DNA of 64,000 nucleotides from Pseudonocardiaceae bacterium (GCA_009377865.1 WHTH01000006.1:40217-104216), one strand, 5' to 3'; counted from the stretch's first letter, positions 26,079 through 36,638 are shown. Translations and numbers: made by a program. The notes: a model not told the origin generated them from the letters alone.

Positions 26079-27265
26079 CATCTGGGCCGGCGCAGTCGGC
26101 GATGACGAGTCAGCTCCCGCTCGACATCGATGCACTGCTCGACGACCGGAGTAGTCGCGTCGTGGTGTGCTGCGGCTCCGGAGGGGTCGGCAAGACCACC
26201 ATCGCCGCCACACTCGGGCTCCGGGCCGCCGAGCGGGGCCGTCACGCCGTGGTTCTCACCATCGATCCGGCCCGCCGGCTCGCGCAGTCGCTGGGGTTGC
26301 GCGAGCTGGACAACCAGCCACGGCAGGTGCCGGGCGCCGGTGACGATGGCGGCGACGGCAGCGGCGGTGAACTGCACGCCATGATGCTCGACATGCAGCG
26401 CACCTTCGACGAGATGGTGCGCGCGCACGCAACCCCGGAACGCGCCGACCAGATCATCGCCAACCCCTTCTACCAGACGATCTCCTCGTCGTTCTCGGGC
26501 ACGCAGGAGTACATGGCGATGGAGAAGCTCGGCCAGCTCGTCGCCGCCGACGAATGGGACCTGGTGGTGGTCGATACTCCGCCGTCGCGGTCGGCGCTGG
26601 ACTTCCTCGACGCCCCGCAGCGGCTCTCATCCTTCCTGGACGGCCGGATGATCCGGCTGCTGTCGGCGCCGGCGCGAGCCGGCAGCCGCGGCGTGCGCCG
26701 GCTGGTCGGAGCCGGGTTCGGGCTGTTCTCCAAGGCGGTGTCCACGATCCTGGGTGCCCAGCTGCTCGCCGACGCGGCGGCGTTCGTGCAGGCCTTCGAC
26801 ACCATGTTCGGCGGCTTCCGGGAGCGCGCCAACGCGACCTACGAACTGCTACGCGCGCCGGGAACCGCGTTCCTGGTGGTCGCGTCCCCGGAGATCGATG
26901 CGCTGCGGGAGGCTGCCTACTTCGTCGATCGGCTGGCCTCCGAGAAGATGCCGCTGGCCGGGCTGGTGCTCAACCGCACCCACCCATTGCACGCACAGCT
27001 GCCCGCCGCCCGCGCCGAGACGGCCGCCGAGCAGCTGGAGTCCGAGGGCGACTCACCACTGGCCGCGGCCGTGCTGCGGTTGCACGCCGACCGGGTGGCC
27101 AGGACGAACCGGGAGCGTCGGCTGCTCGCCCGTTTCCGCAAGGCGCACCCGGCGGTCCCGGTGGTCGGACTGCCGACGATGCCCCAGGACGTGCACGATC
27201 TGCCCGGGCTGCGTGCCATCGGTGAGCGCTTCGCCGATGGCACGCAGCCCGGGCGCAGGGCGTGA
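26075..27265 (+). CDS. ArsA/GET3-like ATPase, second of pair (Rv3680-like)
   Basis: 396 residues. It has the deviant Walker [34 protein letters not shown] (switch I) and [19 protein letters not shown]. It is coupled by a 4-bp overlap to the preceding paralogue, as in mycobacteria. A Gly/Asp-rich insert ([13 protein letters not shown], about residues 89-101) is a local expansion. It converges on whiB4 with five bases between stop codons. Confidence 0.9.
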   Translation: MTSGPAQSAMTSQLPLDIDALLDDRSSRVVVCCGSGGVGKTTIAATLGLRAAERGRHAVVLTIDPARRLAQSLGLRELDNQPRQVPGAGDDGGDGSGGELHAMMLDMQRTFDEMVRAHATPERADQIIANPFYQTISSSFSGTQEYMAMEKLGQLVAADEWDLVVVDTPPSRSALDFLDAPQRLSSFLDGRMIRLLSAPARAGSRGVRRLVGAGFGLFSKAVSTILGAQLLADAAAFVQAFDTMFGGFRERANATYELLRAPGTAFLVVASPEIDALREAAYFVDRLASEKMPLAGLVLNRTHPLHAQLPAARAETAAEQLESEGDSPLAAAVLRLHADRVARTNRERRLLARFRKAHPAVPVVGLPTMPQDVHDLPGLRAIGERFADGTQPGRRA

Positions 27266-27270
27266 GGCCC

Positions 27271-27582
27271 TCAGCAGCCGCCCTCGTGGTCGCGGGCCGC
27301 CTGCTCGAGCAGCTCGGTCCAGTTGTGCACCTCGGGGCGGCGGAGCAGCAGCGACCGGCGCTCCCGCTCGGTCATGCCGCCCCAGACGCCGAACTCGATG
27401 CGGCGGTCCAGCGCCTCGGCCAGGCACTGCGTGCGCACCGGGCACGGTACGCAGATGAGCTTCGCGGCCCGTTGCGCGGCTCCGGTGACGAACAGCCGGT
27501 CCGGCTCGCGCTGGCACGCACCTCGTGTTCGCCAGTCACCCCCGGGCGTCGCGGTCGCTGCCGTGATGCCGGTACTCCTCAT
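27271..27582 (-). CDS. whiB4: WhiB-family [4Fe-4S] regulator, WhiB4 type
   Basis: 103 residues. The four cluster-ligating cysteines are C23, C44, C47 and C53 (ACQREPD and ICVPCPVRTQC), followed by the GVWGG turn and a basic DNA-binding tail (ERERRSLLLRRP). WhiB4 senses redox stress through its cluster in mycobacteria and represses antioxidant genes. Position beside the ArsA pair and divergent from ponA2 matches Rv3681c. Confidence 0.95.
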   Translation of the reverse strand: MRSTGITAATATPGGDWRTRGACQREPDRLFVTGAAQRAAKLICVPCPVRTQCLAEALDRRIEFGVWGGMTERERRSLLLRRPEVHNWTELLEQAARDHEGGC

Positions 27583-27731
27583 AGCCCCCTGGTTCTCCCC
27601 TCATCTCGGCTGAACACGCCCGGCTCCCCGCCGGTCCGGCAGCTCGACCCCTGACCTGCCGCCTGTGGTGATGTGAGACTGGCCGCACCCTACCGAATCG
27701 CCCTGTCGCAGCGGGACCACATCGCCCGTTC

Positions 27732-30287
27732 GTGACGCGGGTGATCGCTGCAGCCTCTTCCCCGATGCCGAGAGACACCAGCGGGAGGTTGGGTAAGCTA
27801 TCCAGCGTGCAGCCCAATGATGCGGTGTTGCGATTGGTGGGACTCTGCGTGGTCGCCGGCGTACTGGTAGCAGGGACGCTGTTCCCGGTGGCCGGTGGCG
27901 TGGGAATGGTGTCCAACCAGGCCAGCAACACCGTCAACAGCGTGTCGGCCAACCTGGTCGAGGGCGAGGTGCCGCTGGTCACCACGGTCACCGACCGGGA
28001 AGGCGCTCCGATCGCCTACCTCTTCGATCAGAACCGCGTCAAGGCGCAGCCCGAGGACATCGGGGACACGATGAAGGCCGCGATCATCGCGATCGAGGAC
28101 CGCAGGTTCTTCGAACACGAGGGAGTCGACTGGCGCGGCACGACACGGGCGCTGATGACCAACCTGTCCGCCACCGGCAGCGCGCTGGACGGTCAGGGCG
28201 GTTCCACGCTCACCATGCAGTACGTCAAGAACTACCTGCTCTACGTCATCGCGCAGACCGAGGCCCAGCGCGCCTCCGCCGTGGAGACCACCGTGGCCCG
28301 CAAGCTTCGTGAGGTCCGGGTCGCGTTGCAGCTCGAGCAGCAGCTGTCCAAGCAGGAGATCCTGGCCGGCTACCTGAACATGGTCTTCTTCGGGAACAAC
28401 GCCTACGGCATCAACTCCGCGGCGCAGACCTACTTCGACACCACGCCGGACCAGCTGACTATCCCGCAGGCCGCGCTGCTGGCGGGAATGGTCCGCTCGC
28501 CCAGCACCTTCGACCCGTTGGACAGCCCCGAGGCGGGGATCGACCGCCGCAACCTGGTGATCGACCAGATGGTCGACGTCGGGTCGATCACCCCGGAGCA
28601 GGGTGGGGCGGCCAAGGCCGAGCCACTCGGGATCGAGCAGCCGCTCACCAGTATTCCGAACGGGTGCGTCGGCGCCGGGCCGGCGCACGGCTTCTTCTGC
28701 CAGTACGCCGTCGACTATCTGGAGCAGGCTGGCCTGCCGGAGCACGAGCTGCGCAGGGGTGGCTACACCGTCCGCACGACCCTCGATCGCCGGGCGAGCG
28801 ACACCGCGAAGGAAGCCGCCGACGAACAGGTACCGGTGGAGCAGACCACGGGTATCGCCGATGCCATGGCCGTCGTGGAGCCCGGCAGGGAGCAGCACCG
28901 GGTGACCGCACTGGTCGCCAATCGCGACTTCGGGTTCGATCCCGAGGCCGGGCAGACCGCCTACCCGATCCCCTCGATGCCGGTACCGCTCGGCGCCGGT
29001 TCGATCTACAAGATCTTCACGGCGGCCGCGGCGCTGGACAAGGGCCTGGGCATCCAGACCACCATCCCGTCCCCGAGCAGCTACACCGCCACCGAGTTCC
29101 GCAACGGCAGCGACCCCTACACGGTGCAGAACTACAGCGACACCTACCCGTCGTCGATGACGTTGCAGCAGGCGCTCGCCGTCTCGCCCAACACCGCCTT
29201 CGTCGCCCTCGAGGACCGCATCGGTTCGGTGGACCCGGTCGTCGACATGGCCTGGCAGCTCGGGATGCGCTCGAGCCTGGCCGTGCGCGACGCGGAGGGC
29301 CGCACCGTCGCGGAGGCGGTCAAGGAGGAGAAGCGGGGCTCGTTCACCCTGGGCCCCGAGGCGACCAGCCCGCTGGATCTCGCCAACGTCGCCGCCACGC
29401 TGATGAGCGGCGGCACCTGGTGCCCGCCCACGCCGATCGAATCGGTCACCGACCGCAACGGCAATCCGGTGCCGATCGAGGAGGCACCCTGCGAGCAGGC
29501 AGTGCCCGAGGGGCTTGCCAACACGCTTGCAGTGGGGTTGAGCAAGGACCACACCGAGGGCACCGCCACCACCGCGGCGGGCACGGTCGGCTGGGACCGC
29601 CCGATGATCGGCAAGACCGGGACCACCCAGGACCAGAAGTCGGCCGGGTTCGTCGGCGCCACGCCGCAGTACGCCGCCGCCGTGATGACCTGGTCCGACG
29701 CCACCCCGCCGCGGCCGATCTGCGCCACCGACCCGCCACAACTGTGCTCGACCGGCAACATCGTCGGTGGCAAGACACCGGCATTGACCTGGTTCAACGC
29801 CATGACGACCCTGCACCAGGGGCTGCCGGTGCTGCCGATGCCCCCGACAACGGAGCGCTACGTCACCGGTGGGAACGAGAACGTGCTACCCGACGTCGTC
29901 GGCATGGGCGAGAACGAGGCGCTCCTGACGCTGGAGCGCGCCGGGTTCCGGGCGGATAGCATCACCACCGACTCGGCCGTCGCCGCGGGCACGGTGGTCT
30001 ACCAGACCCCCGAGGCAGGTGCCGTTGTCCTGCCGGGCGACCTCGTCACGATCGGCGTCAGCAATGGGATCGCACCGCCGCCGCCGGAGCCGGAACCGGA
30101 ACCGGAGACCACGCAGCCGACGCCGACCCCGGACCCGACCCCGGACGACATCCCCGAGATCACGCCGCCTCCGTCACCTTCACCATCTCCGTCGCCGTCA
30201 CCATCTCCGTCGCCTTCACCATCTCCGTCGCCTTCGGAGACGCAGGGCAACAGATCGGGCGATGGGCCACCAACCAGCGCACGCTAG
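27732..30287 (+). CDS. ponA2: Class A penicillin-binding protein with PASTA domain (PonA2-like)
   Basis: 851 residues from GTG 27732; GTG 27808 is an alternative start beginning at the membrane segment. One N-terminal TM helix is followed by a glycosyltransferase domain with catalytic Glu in AIIAIEDRRFFEHEGVDWRG and a transpeptidase domain with SIYK, SPN and GKTGTT motifs. A PASTA domain (about residues 718-780) comes next. The tail is Pro/Glu then (Pro-Ser) repeats. It polymerises and crosslinks peptidoglycan. The Pro-Ser tail is encoded by tandem CCATCTCCGTCG-type repeats near 30171-30239 and is likely length-variable. Confidence 0.94.
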   Translation: MTRVIAAASSPMPRDTSGRLGKLSSVQPNDAVLRLVGLCVVAGVLVAGTLFPVAGGVGMVSNQASNTVNSVSANLVEGEVPLVTTVTDREGAPIAYLFDQNRVKAQPEDIGDTMKAAIIAIEDRRFFEHEGVDWRGTTRALMTNLSATGSALDGQGGSTLTMQYVKNYLLYVIAQTEAQRASAVETTVARKLREVRVALQLEQQLSKQEILAGYLNMVFFGNNAYGINSAAQTYFDTTPDQLTIPQAALLAGMVRSPSTFDPLDSPEAGIDRRNLVIDQMVDVGSITPEQGGAAKAEPLGIEQPLTSIPNGCVGAGPAHGFFCQYAVDYLEQAGLPEHELRRGGYTVRTTLDRRASDTAKEAADEQVPVEQTTGIADAMAVVEPGREQHRVTALVANRDFGFDPEAGQTAYPIPSMPVPLGAGSIYKIFTAAAALDKGLGIQTTIPSPSSYTATEFRNGSDPYTVQNYSDTYPSSMTLQQALAVSPNTAFVALEDRIGSVDPVVDMAWQLGMRSSLAVRDAEGRTVAEAVKEEKRGSFTLGPEATSPLDLANVAATLMSGGTWCPPTPIESVTDRNGNPVPIEEAPCEQAVPEGLANTLAVGLSKDHTEGTATTAAGTVGWDRPMIGKTGTTQDQKSAGFVGATPQYAAAVMTWSDATPPRPICATDPPQLCSTGNIVGGKTPALTWFNAMTTLHQGLPVLPMPPTTERYVTGGNENVLPDVVGMGENEALLTLERAGFRADSITTDSAVAAGTVVYQTPEAGAVVLPGDLVTIGVSNGIAPPPPEPEPEPETTQPTPTPDPTPDDIPEITPPPSPSPSPSPSPSPSPSPSPSPSETQGNRSGDGPPTSAR

Positions 30288-30302
30288 TGAGTTGCCGTCC
30301 GA

Positions 30303-30598
30303 TCAGTCGCCACCCGCAGAGCCATCAGCAGCGAGCGCGGTGCGCACCGCGGTTGCCACCCTGCCTCCCTCGGCTCTCCCGGCCACCTTCGCGCCTCGGC
30401 GGCCTCGCGACGCTTCTTCGTCTCCCGTCCGAGCACGGTGAGGACCTCCTCGTCGCGCAGCTCTCGTGACGACTTGCCCGCCACCTCCTCGTTGGAGATC
30501 GCCGCCAGCGCCATCCGCAGCGTCGCGACCGTCGTGCTGTCCCTGGCCTTGAGAGCCGTGGTCAGGTCGGCGCGCAGCCGGTCCTTCAACTCCGCCAT
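30303..30598 (-). pseudogene. yqeY: GatB/YqeY-domain gene with central deletion and frameshift
   Basis: From ATG 30598 the first 69 codons are a normal YqeY start (MAELKDRLRADLTTALKARD to KKRREAAEA). The frame then breaks. In the next frame the reading continues as KVAGRAEGGRVATAVRTALA up to the stop at 30303, which is the family's C-terminal end. About 60 central residues (normal length about 150) are missing. YqeY resembles the tRNA-binding domain of the GatCAB amidotransferase. The product is presumably non-functional. Confidence 0.75.
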
Positions 30599-30630
30599 GG
30601 CGGCACACGCTACCGCGCGCCACGCCCCGA

Positions 30631-30698
30631 GTACCCCGATATCGCGCGATGACGGGCTCTCGCCCGCCCTGAGCACCCCGATATCGCGCGACAACAGG
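30631..30698 (+). repeat. Two copies of the ATCGCGCGA palindrome family (family B)
   Basis: CCCCGATATCGCGCGATGAC at 30634 and CCCCGATATCGCGCGACAAC at 30675 are direct repeats in the gap between the yqeY remnant and the phosphoesterase gene. Each is a partial palindrome around ATCGCGCGAT. A third, better palindromic copy is at 60589. Confidence 0.65.
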
Positions 30699-30749
30699 GT
30701 CAAACCGGGTGGCCATGCGGCAGCAGTGAGCCAAGTAAGGTGGGATGTC

Positions 30750-31691
30750 GTGAACGGATTCGGGCACGCCGCCACCTCGGCCGCCGCGCTGGGCCTCGCC
30801 GGACTCGGTTACGCCGCAGGCATCGAGCGCCGTCGCTGGACCCTGCGGCACGCCACCGTGCCGGTGCTCGCCGAGGGTGCCACGCCGGTGCGCATCCTGC
30901 ACCTCTCCGACCTGCACATGACCCCCGAGCAGCACTCGAAGCAGCGTTGGGTGGCCGCGCTGGCCGACCTGCAACCCGACCTGGTCGTCAACACCGGCGA
31001 CAACCTCGCCCACCCGCACGCCGTACCCACCGTACTGCGCGCCCTCGGACCGCTGCTCGCGCTGCCGGGGGTGTTCGTCTTCGGCAGCAACGACTACTTC
31101 GCCCCGCGCCCGAAGAACCCGGCCCGCTACCTCGCCCGCCGTCGCAGACTGGTCCGCGGCCGACCATTGCCGTGGCAGGACCTGCGCGCCGCGATGCGCG
31201 AGCACGGCTGGACCGATCTCACCCACACCCGGCACACCGTCGCCGTCGCGGGACGCACGATCGCGGCCGCGGGCGTCGACGACCCGCACCTGCAGCTCGA
31301 CCGCTACGACAAGATCGCAGGCCGACCGGAGGCCACGGCGGACCTGCGGCTCGGGCTGACCCACTCCCCCGAGCCCCGGGTGCTCGACGCCTTTGCGGCC
31401 GACGGCTACGACCTGGTGCTGGCCGGCCACACCCACGGCGGGCAGCTGCGGATCCCCGGTTACGGCGCGGTCGTGACCAACTGCGGCCTGGACACTGCAC
31501 GGGCACGGGGCACGTCACGCTGGGGTGCACACACCTGGCTGCACGTCTCGGCGGGCCTGGGCACCTCGCCGTACGCACCGGTGCGGTTCGCCTGCCCGCC
31601 CGAGGCGAGCCTGCTCACGCTGGTACCACGCAGCGGTGGGCTGCCGGACCCGGCCCGGCCCGGTTCGAGAGCGGTCGCCGACGTCGGCTAG
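30750..31691 (+). CDS. Membrane-anchored metallophosphoesterase (Rv3683-like)
   Basis: 313 residues. A weak N-terminal hydrophobic helix ([19 protein letters not shown]) is followed by a calcineurin-like fold with metal ligands in [18 protein letters not shown] and [10 protein letters not shown]. Related bacterial proteins act on phospholipid or nucleotide phosphodiesters; the substrate here is unknown. GTG 30750 follows AAGG, and the frame upstream is non-homologous. It lies downstream of ponA2 as in mycobacteria. Confidence 0.9.
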   Translation: MNGFGHAATSAAALGLAGLGYAAGIERRRWTLRHATVPVLAEGATPVRILHLSDLHMTPEQHSKQRWVAALADLQPDLVVNTGDNLAHPHAVPTVLRALGPLLALPGVFVFGSNDYFAPRPKNPARYLARRRRLVRGRPLPWQDLRAAMREHGWTDLTHTRHTVAVAGRTIAAAGVDDPHLQLDRYDKIAGRPEATADLRLGLTHSPEPRVLDAFAADGYDLVLAGHTHGGQLRIPGYGAVVTNCGLDTARARGTSRWGAHTWLHVSAGLGTSPYAPVRFACPPEASLLTLVPRSGGLPDPARPGSRAVADVG

Positions 31692-31708
31692 ACTCACCGA
31701 CGTCCTTC

Positions 31709-31782
<74 letters not shown>

Positions 31783-31814
31783 CAGACAAATCCACTGGTC
31801 AGTGCCTCTCGTGA

Positions 31815-32025
31815 GCAACGGAGAACCAGCCACAGGCCACCTTCACCGACAGCTTCTGGGTCATCCTGCTCGTCCAAGTGATCGTTGCAGTCGTCCTAGT
31901 CGCGATCTTGTCAGCCTTCCTCGCGGGCAGAGCTCGCAATCGACCAGCCAGCCGCACTCGAGCCGGACATCTCACAGGCCGACCGGTCCCTGCCCCCGGC
32001 ACGCCCGTCAGGCAGGATCGCGGAC
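31815..32025 (+). other. Intergenic stretch with a short hydrophobic reading frame
   Basis: Between tRNA-Pro and the S9 peptidase a frame open from 31815 encodes FWVILLVQVIVAVVLVAILS, a good transmembrane helix, followed by a basic tail (AGRARNRPASRTRAG). Its only in-frame start is GTG 31878, inside the helix. It may be a one-helix protein with an unusual start, a 5'-truncated gene, or chance. Confidence 0.25.
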
Positions 32026-33885
32026 GTGACACAACCGAGCCTGCATCCCGCCGCCGACGTCCCGGACACACTGTTCGCGGATCCTGCCGCTGAATCCCGC
32101 TGGCGGGCGAGGTTCAGCGCACCTCGGGTGAGCCTGCCGCACTTCGCGCGTGACGCCACCGAGCGCAACCTCTACACGTCCAATGCCTCAGGCACTCGGG
32201 AGATCTACGCTTGGGACCGCGATGCCGGCACCCACCGGCAGGTCACCGACCGCCCGAACGGCACCCACATCTGCGCGCTGCCGCCCGACGGTGGGCATAT
32301 CTGGTGGTTCGACGACACCGACGGGGATGAGTTCGGCAGCTGGGTCGTCGAGCCGTTCAAGGGCCGACCGGACGGCACGAACCCGCAACCGGCCGTGCCG
32401 GGCGTCGCACCCGGCTACCCGGCCGGCCTCGACATCGGGCGGCGCAGCACCGCGCTCGGTGCCTCCACCGACGACGGCACGACGATCTGGATCTCCCGGG
32501 ACGGGGCCGGAGCCGAGGTGCTCTACCGCGACGAGCACGACGGCGGCGTCGGCGCGATGTCCCGCGACGAGCGGCTGCTCGCGATCGTTCACTCCGAGCA
32601 CGGCGACTCCCGCCACCCCGCGGTGCGGGTGCTGCGCAGCGAAGGTGATGAGGCCGGTTCGCCCGTCGCCGAGAAATGGGACGGGCCAGGCCTGGGTCTC
32701 GAGGTGCTGGGCTTCGCCCCGGTGGACGGCGACCCCCGGCTGCTGCTCGTCCACGAGCGGCGTGGCCGCGAGGAGTTGCTGGTATGGGACGTCGAGGCAG
32801 ACGTCGAGTGGGAGCTCGACCTCGGCCTGCCCGGCGAGGTGGCCGCCGATTGGTATCCCGATGGCAGCTCGCTGCTCATCGTCCACACCCATTCCGCGCG
32901 CAGCACGCTGCACCGCTTTGATCTCACGACCGGTGAGCTGTCCGGTCTGGGCACCGCAGTGGGCACCGTGGGCGGTGCGCAGGTGCGACCCGACGGGACC
33001 GTCGCGTACTCCTGGTCCTCGGCGGCCGAGCCGCCGGCAGTGCGCGCGCTGCACCACGATGGCACCGATGAGGTGCTGCTGCGCCCCCCGGGCGAGCCCG
33101 CACCCGGGTCGGAGTCGCTCGCCGACACGTTCGTCGACACCCCGCACGGCGCGGTGCACGCGCTGTTCGCCCGACCGCCGGGCGAGCCCGAGGGCCCACT
33201 GCCGACCGTGTTCATGCTGCACGGCGGGCCGCAGGCGGCCGACGAGGACCGTTTCTCGGCGGTGCGGGCGCTGTGGCTGGATGCCGGCTTCGCCGTCGTG
33301 CACGTCAACTACCGAGGCTCCACGGGGTACGGCTCGGCCTGGCGTGATGCGATCGAGGGCAGGCCCGGGCTGACCGAACTGGAGGACGTGGCCGCGGTGC
33401 ACGACTGGGCGGTGGAGTCGGGGCTGGCCGACCCGGCCCGCTGCGTGGCGGAGGGCTGGTCGTGGGGCGGCTACCTGACATTGCTGGCGCTGGGTACCCA
33501 GCCGCAGCGGTGGGCGGCGGGCGTCGCCGGGGTTCCGGTGGCCGACTACGTCGCCGCCTACGCCGACGAGATGGAACCGCTGCGTGCCTTCGACCGGGCG
33601 TTGTTCGGCGGCTCACCCGACCAGCTGCCGGAGCGCTACCGCGACTGCTCACCGATCAGCTACGTCGACGAGGTGCGGGCGCCGGTCCTCGTGCTGGCGG
33701 GCGAGAACGATCCGCGTTGCCCGATCCGCCAGGTCGACAACTACCTCGATCGGCTCGCCGCCCGAGGCGGTGCCTACCGCACCTACCGCTACGACGCGGG
33801 ACACGGCTCGCTCGTCGTCGCGGAGACGCTGCGCCAGTTCGGCGCCGCGGTGCACTTCGCGCGCGACGTGCTACCGCCCTCCTGA
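32026..33885 (+). CDS. S9 family serine peptidase (prolyl oligopeptidase / acylaminoacyl peptidase type)
   Basis: 619 residues. The N-terminal about 380 form a WD/TolB-like propeller, and the C-terminal about 250 an alpha/beta hydrolase. The nucleophile elbow is EGWSWGGYLTLLA (G-x-S-x-G-G), the catalytic Asp is in GENDPRCP and the His is in DAGHGSLV. YRGSTGYGSAWRDA is the conserved S9C loop. It probably cleaves short peptides in the cytoplasm; no signal peptide is visible. GTG 32026 is used. A family A palindrome begins 4 bp after the stop. Confidence 0.92.
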   Translation: MTQPSLHPAADVPDTLFADPAAESRWRARFSAPRVSLPHFARDATERNLYTSNASGTREIYAWDRDAGTHRQVTDRPNGTHICALPPDGGHIWWFDDTDGDEFGSWVVEPFKGRPDGTNPQPAVPGVAPGYPAGLDIGRRSTALGASTDDGTTIWISRDGAGAEVLYRDEHDGGVGAMSRDERLLAIVHSEHGDSRHPAVRVLRSEGDEAGSPVAEKWDGPGLGLEVLGFAPVDGDPRLLLVHERRGREELLVWDVEADVEWELDLGLPGEVAADWYPDGSSLLIVHTHSARSTLHRFDLTTGELSGLGTAVGTVGGAQVRPDGTVAYSWSSAAEPPAVRALHHDGTDEVLLRPPGEPAPGSESLADTFVDTPHGAVHALFARPPGEPEGPLPTVFMLHGGPQAADEDRFSAVRALWLDAGFAVVHVNYRGSTGYGSAWRDAIEGRPGLTELEDVAAVHDWAVESGLADPARCVAEGWSWGGYLTLLALGTQPQRWAAGVAGVPVADYVAAYADEMEPLRAFDRALFGGSPDQLPERYRDCSPISYVDEVRAPVLVLAGENDPRCPIRQVDNYLDRLAARGGAYRTYRYDAGHGSLVVAETLRQFGAAVHFARDVLPPS

Positions 33886-33888
33886 GAC

Positions 33889-33941
33889 GCCGTGAAGGCC
33901 ACCTTCACTGCATCGGAAGCAGTGACGGTGCCCTTCGCGGC
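33889..33941 (+). repeat. 53-bp dispersed palindrome, family A copy 2
   Basis: It begins GCCGTGAAGGCCACCTTCAC and ends GACGGTGCCCTTCGCGGC, the same length and design as the copies at 11941 and 42718 with two or three arm differences. It starts 4 bp after the peptidase stop codon, which suits a terminator role. Confidence 0.8.
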
Positions 33942-34036
33942 AGCAGCATGGGCGCGGTCAGACCTTCGACTCGAGCTTCACTTCGACGTTGCCCCGGGTG
34001 GCCTTCTCCGGTTCGGTTGCCGTCGCGCGACGTGGC

Positions 34037-34609
34037 TCACGCCGTTCGAGTCGCGCCGCGGTCCAGCGCGAACTGCACGACCTGCTCGCCGATGGTCCGC
34101 AGCGTGCCCGCGACGGCCGGGTCCGACACACTGCCGTCGGGCTCGAAGGCGACCTCCGCGGAGTTCAGCGCGGCACCGAGCGGGGTGGGCCAGCCGCGCA
34201 GCGCGTGCACGATCGAGCGCAGTGCGGTCAGCGTGGTCACAGCTGCCTGCCAGCCCTGCGCCGTGGCCACGCAGCCGACCGCACGGCCATCGAGGTAGGG
34301 CGCGTCCTCGTGCCTGAGATCCTCGACGTAGTCCAGCGCGTTCTTCACCAGCCCGGACACCGTGCCGTGATACCCGGGCGAGACCATCACAACGCCGTCG
34401 GCCTCACGCAGCACTCGCACGAGGCGAGCCGCCGCCTCGGTGCGCTCGGTCACGGACGGGTCGTAGAACGGCAACACGAGGTCGGGCCCGGTGATCGCGA
34501 TGGTGCTGGCCCCGGCTGCCTGCGCACCGTCGAGCGCCAGCCGCAGCGCGCGCTCGGACTGCGAGTCGTGCCGGATCGAACCACCGATCCCGATCACCGT
34601 GAGAGACAC
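34037..34609 (-). CDS. NADPH-dependent FMN reductase family protein
   Basis: 190 residues of flavodoxin-like fold. The phosphate-binding loop is GIGGSIRHDSQSERAL, and the flavin-binding stretch is MVSPGYHGTVSGLVKNALDY. Members reduce FMN, quinones or azo compounds with NAD(P)H. It lies next to katA-furA on the same strand but 46 bp beyond katA, so it may be part of the same oxidative-stress unit. Confidence 0.87.
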   Translation of the reverse strand: MSLTVIGIGGSIRHDSQSERALRLALDGAQAAGASTIAITGPDLVLPFYDPSVTERTEAAARLVRVLREADGVVMVSPGYHGTVSGLVKNALDYVEDLRHEDAPYLDGRAVGCVATAQGWQAAVTTLTALRSIVHALRGWPTPLGAALNSAEVAFEPDGSVSDPAVAGTLRTIGEQVVQFALDRGATRTA

Positions 34610-34654
34610 GCGCCGACCCTACGATGCCCAGCCGTCGACGAACTGGGGGTGAGG

Positions 34655-36112
34655 TCAGCCGCCGTTGCGCACCGCGTCGACGATGCGGTCGCCGAGATCC
34701 TTGTCGATGTTGCGCCAGTACTCGAAGGCTCGCTGCAAGATCGGCTCGCTGACACCCTTGCTGAGGTGCCCGGCCACATTGGACACGAGCCGGGAACGCT
34801 GCTCGTCGTTGAGCACCTCACGGACCATCGTGCCGGCCTGACCCCAGTCGTCGTCCTGCTCGCGCAGGGTGTATGCGGTGCGCACCATCTCCCCGTCGGT
34901 GTACCACACCGCCGACTCGCCATATCGCGCGGTGTCAGCCTGCGGCCCGCCGTAGGAGTTCGGTGCGTACACCGGGTCCGAGACCTTCTCGACCCGCATC
35001 GCGCCGTCCTTGCTGTAGCTGTGGACGGGGACCTTCGCCGCGTTCACCGGGATCTGCTTGTAGTTCACGCCGAGACGGGCACGGTGGGCATCCGCGTAGG
35101 AGAAGACCCGGGCGAGCAGCATCTTGTCCGGGCTCGGGCCGATGCCCGGCACGAGGTTGTTGGGCTCGAAGGCCGCCTGCTCGATCTCGGTGTGGTAGTC
35201 GGTCGGGGTGCGGTCCAGCGTCATCCGGCCGACCTCGATGAGCGGGTAGTCGCTGTGCGGCCACACCTTGGTCAGGTCGAACGGGTTGAACCGGTAGGTC
35301 TTGGCGTCCTCGAACGGCATGATCTGCATGTAGAGGGTCCAGCTCGGGTAGTCCCCGCCCTCGATCGCGTTGTACAGGTCACGCTGGTGGTAGTCGCCGT
35401 CCGCACCGGCCAGCCGGTCGGCCTCGTCCTGGGTGAGGAAGTCGATGCCCTGGTCGGTCTTGAAGTGGTACTTGACCCAGAACCTCTCACCCTGCGCGTT
35501 GACCCACATGTAGGTGTGGCTGGAGTAGCCGTTCATGTTGCGCCAGGTCTTCGGGATCCCCCGGTCGCCCATCAGCCAGGTGACCTGGTGGGCCGACTCC
35601 GGCGACAGCGTCCAGAAGTCCCACTGCATGTCGTGGTCGCGCAGGTTGGTGTCGGCGCGGCGCTTCTGCGAGCGGATGAAATGCTGGAACTTCATCGGGT
35701 CGCGGACGAAGAACACCGGCGTGTTGTTGCCGACCATGTCGTAGTTGCCCTCGCTGGTGTAGAACTTCACCGCGAAGCCGCGGGGGTCGCGCCAGGTGTC
35801 CGGGCTGCCGCGCTCGCCGGCCACCGTGGAGAACCGGATCAGCATGTCGGTCTTGGCACCCGGCTGGAAGACCGCGGCCTTGGTGTAGGCGCTCACGTCG
35901 TTGGTCACCTCGAACCGACCGAAGGCACCGCCGCCCTTGGCGTGGGGCTGGCGCTCGGCGATGCGCTCACGGTTGAACTGCGCCATCTGCTCGATGAGGT
36001 AGTGATCCTGCAGCAGGATCGGTCCGTTCGGGCCGACGGTCAGCGAGTGCTCGTCGCTCGCGACCGGGATACCGGCGTCTGTCGTGGTCGGCCTGGGCTG
36101 CGTGTCGGTCAC
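34655..36112 (-). CDS. katA: Monofunctional haem catalase
   Basis: 485 residues, a small-subunit clade catalase. The distal His is in [17 protein letters not shown], the Asn in [11 protein letters not shown], and the proximal haem-ligating Tyr in [34 protein letters not shown] is the family signature. It decomposes H2O2. GTG 36112 overlaps the furA stop by 4 bp (GTGA), so the two are translationally coupled, and FurA very likely controls both. Confidence 0.97.
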   Translation of the reverse strand: MTDTQPRPTTTDAGIPVASDEHSLTVGPNGPILLQDHYLIEQMAQFNRERIAERQPHAKGGGAFGRFEVTNDVSAYTKAAVFQPGAKTDMLIRFSTVAGERGSPDTWRDPRGFAVKFYTSEGNYDMVGNNTPVFFVRDPMKFQHFIRSQKRRADTNLRDHDMQWDFWTLSPESAHQVTWLMGDRGIPKTWRNMNGYSSHTYMWVNAQGERFWVKYHFKTDQGIDFLTQDEADRLAGADGDYHQRDLYNAIEGGDYPSWTLYMQIMPFEDAKTYRFNPFDLTKVWPHSDYPLIEVGRMTLDRTPTDYHTEIEQAAFEPNNLVPGIGPSPDKMLLARVFSYADAHRARLGVNYKQIPVNAAKVPVHSYSKDGAMRVEKVSDPVYAPNSYGGPQADTARYGESAVWYTDGEMVRTAYTLREQDDDWGQAGTMVREVLNDEQRSRLVSNVAGHLSKGVSEPILQRAFEYWRNIDKDLGDRIVDAVRNGG

Positions 36113-36600
36113 GGCCGTGCCTCCTCGTTGTGGTGTTGGTGACCAGTGGAACCGTTGCGGCATGCGGGGCACAGGCCCCAGAACACCAGCTCGGCCTCGT
36201 CGACGGCGAAACCGCGAGCGTCGTTGGGCTTCAGGCAGGGTCGGGCGCCGACCACACAGTCGACGTCTTCGGTGCGCCCGCAGCTGCGGCACACCAGGTG
36301 GTGATGGTTGTCCCCGGTACGGCGCTCGAACCGGGCCGGATGGCCCGCCGGTTCGATCCGCCGCACCAGACCGATGCCGGTGCAGGCGGACAGTACGTCG
36401 TAGACCGCCTGGGTCGACACCGACCCGATCCGCTGCCGCACGCCGAGGCCGACCTGGTCGGCTGTGGAGTGCGGATGCTCCGCGAGCCACTGCAACACGG
36501 CCACCCGGGGTGCGGTGACACGCAACCCCGCGTCGCGCAGTAGCTGCTGGGCGGGACGCTGGTTGGGCGCCCGCCCGCGAGCCGCGTAGTTGATGGCCAT
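36109..36600 (-). CDS. furA: Fur-family regulator, FurA/CatR type, of the adjacent catalase
   Basis: 163 residues. The N-terminal winged helix includes [20 protein letters not shown]. The metal sites include [11 protein letters not shown] (His cluster and first CxxC) and CPAC near the C-terminus. Actinobacterial FurA/CatR represses its own catalase operon and is released by peroxide. ATG 36600 lies 9 bases after the -10 box of a good promoter, so the transcript is nearly leaderless; the operator likely overlaps the AT-rich promoter. Confidence 0.93.
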   Translation of the reverse strand: MAINYAARGRAPNQRPAQQLLRDAGLRVTAPRVAVLQWLAEHPHSTADQVGLGVRQRIGSVSTQAVYDVLSACTGIGLVRRIEPAGHPARFERRTGDNHHHLVCRSCGRTEDVDCVVGARPCLKPNDARGFAVDEAELVFWGLCPACRNGSTGHQHHNEEARP

Positions 36601-36609
36601 GGGGAATGC

Positions 36610-36638
36610 ATACTCTCGCTTTTTCTGGAACGAGTCAA
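36610..36638 (-). promoter_or_regulatory. furA-katA promoter
   Basis: On the minus strand TTGACT (36638-36633) and GAGTAT (36615-36610) are spaced by 17 bp. The spacer CGTTCCAGAAAAAGCGA is unusually A-rich for this genome and is a plausible FurA binding site. Confidence 0.7.

Noticed and set aside
30160..30245. CRISPR-like array in the C-terminal part of ponA2
   Set aside because: The repeat is a short in-frame coding repeat for Pro-Ser without unique spacers. No CRISPR array or cas gene is seen anywhere in the window.
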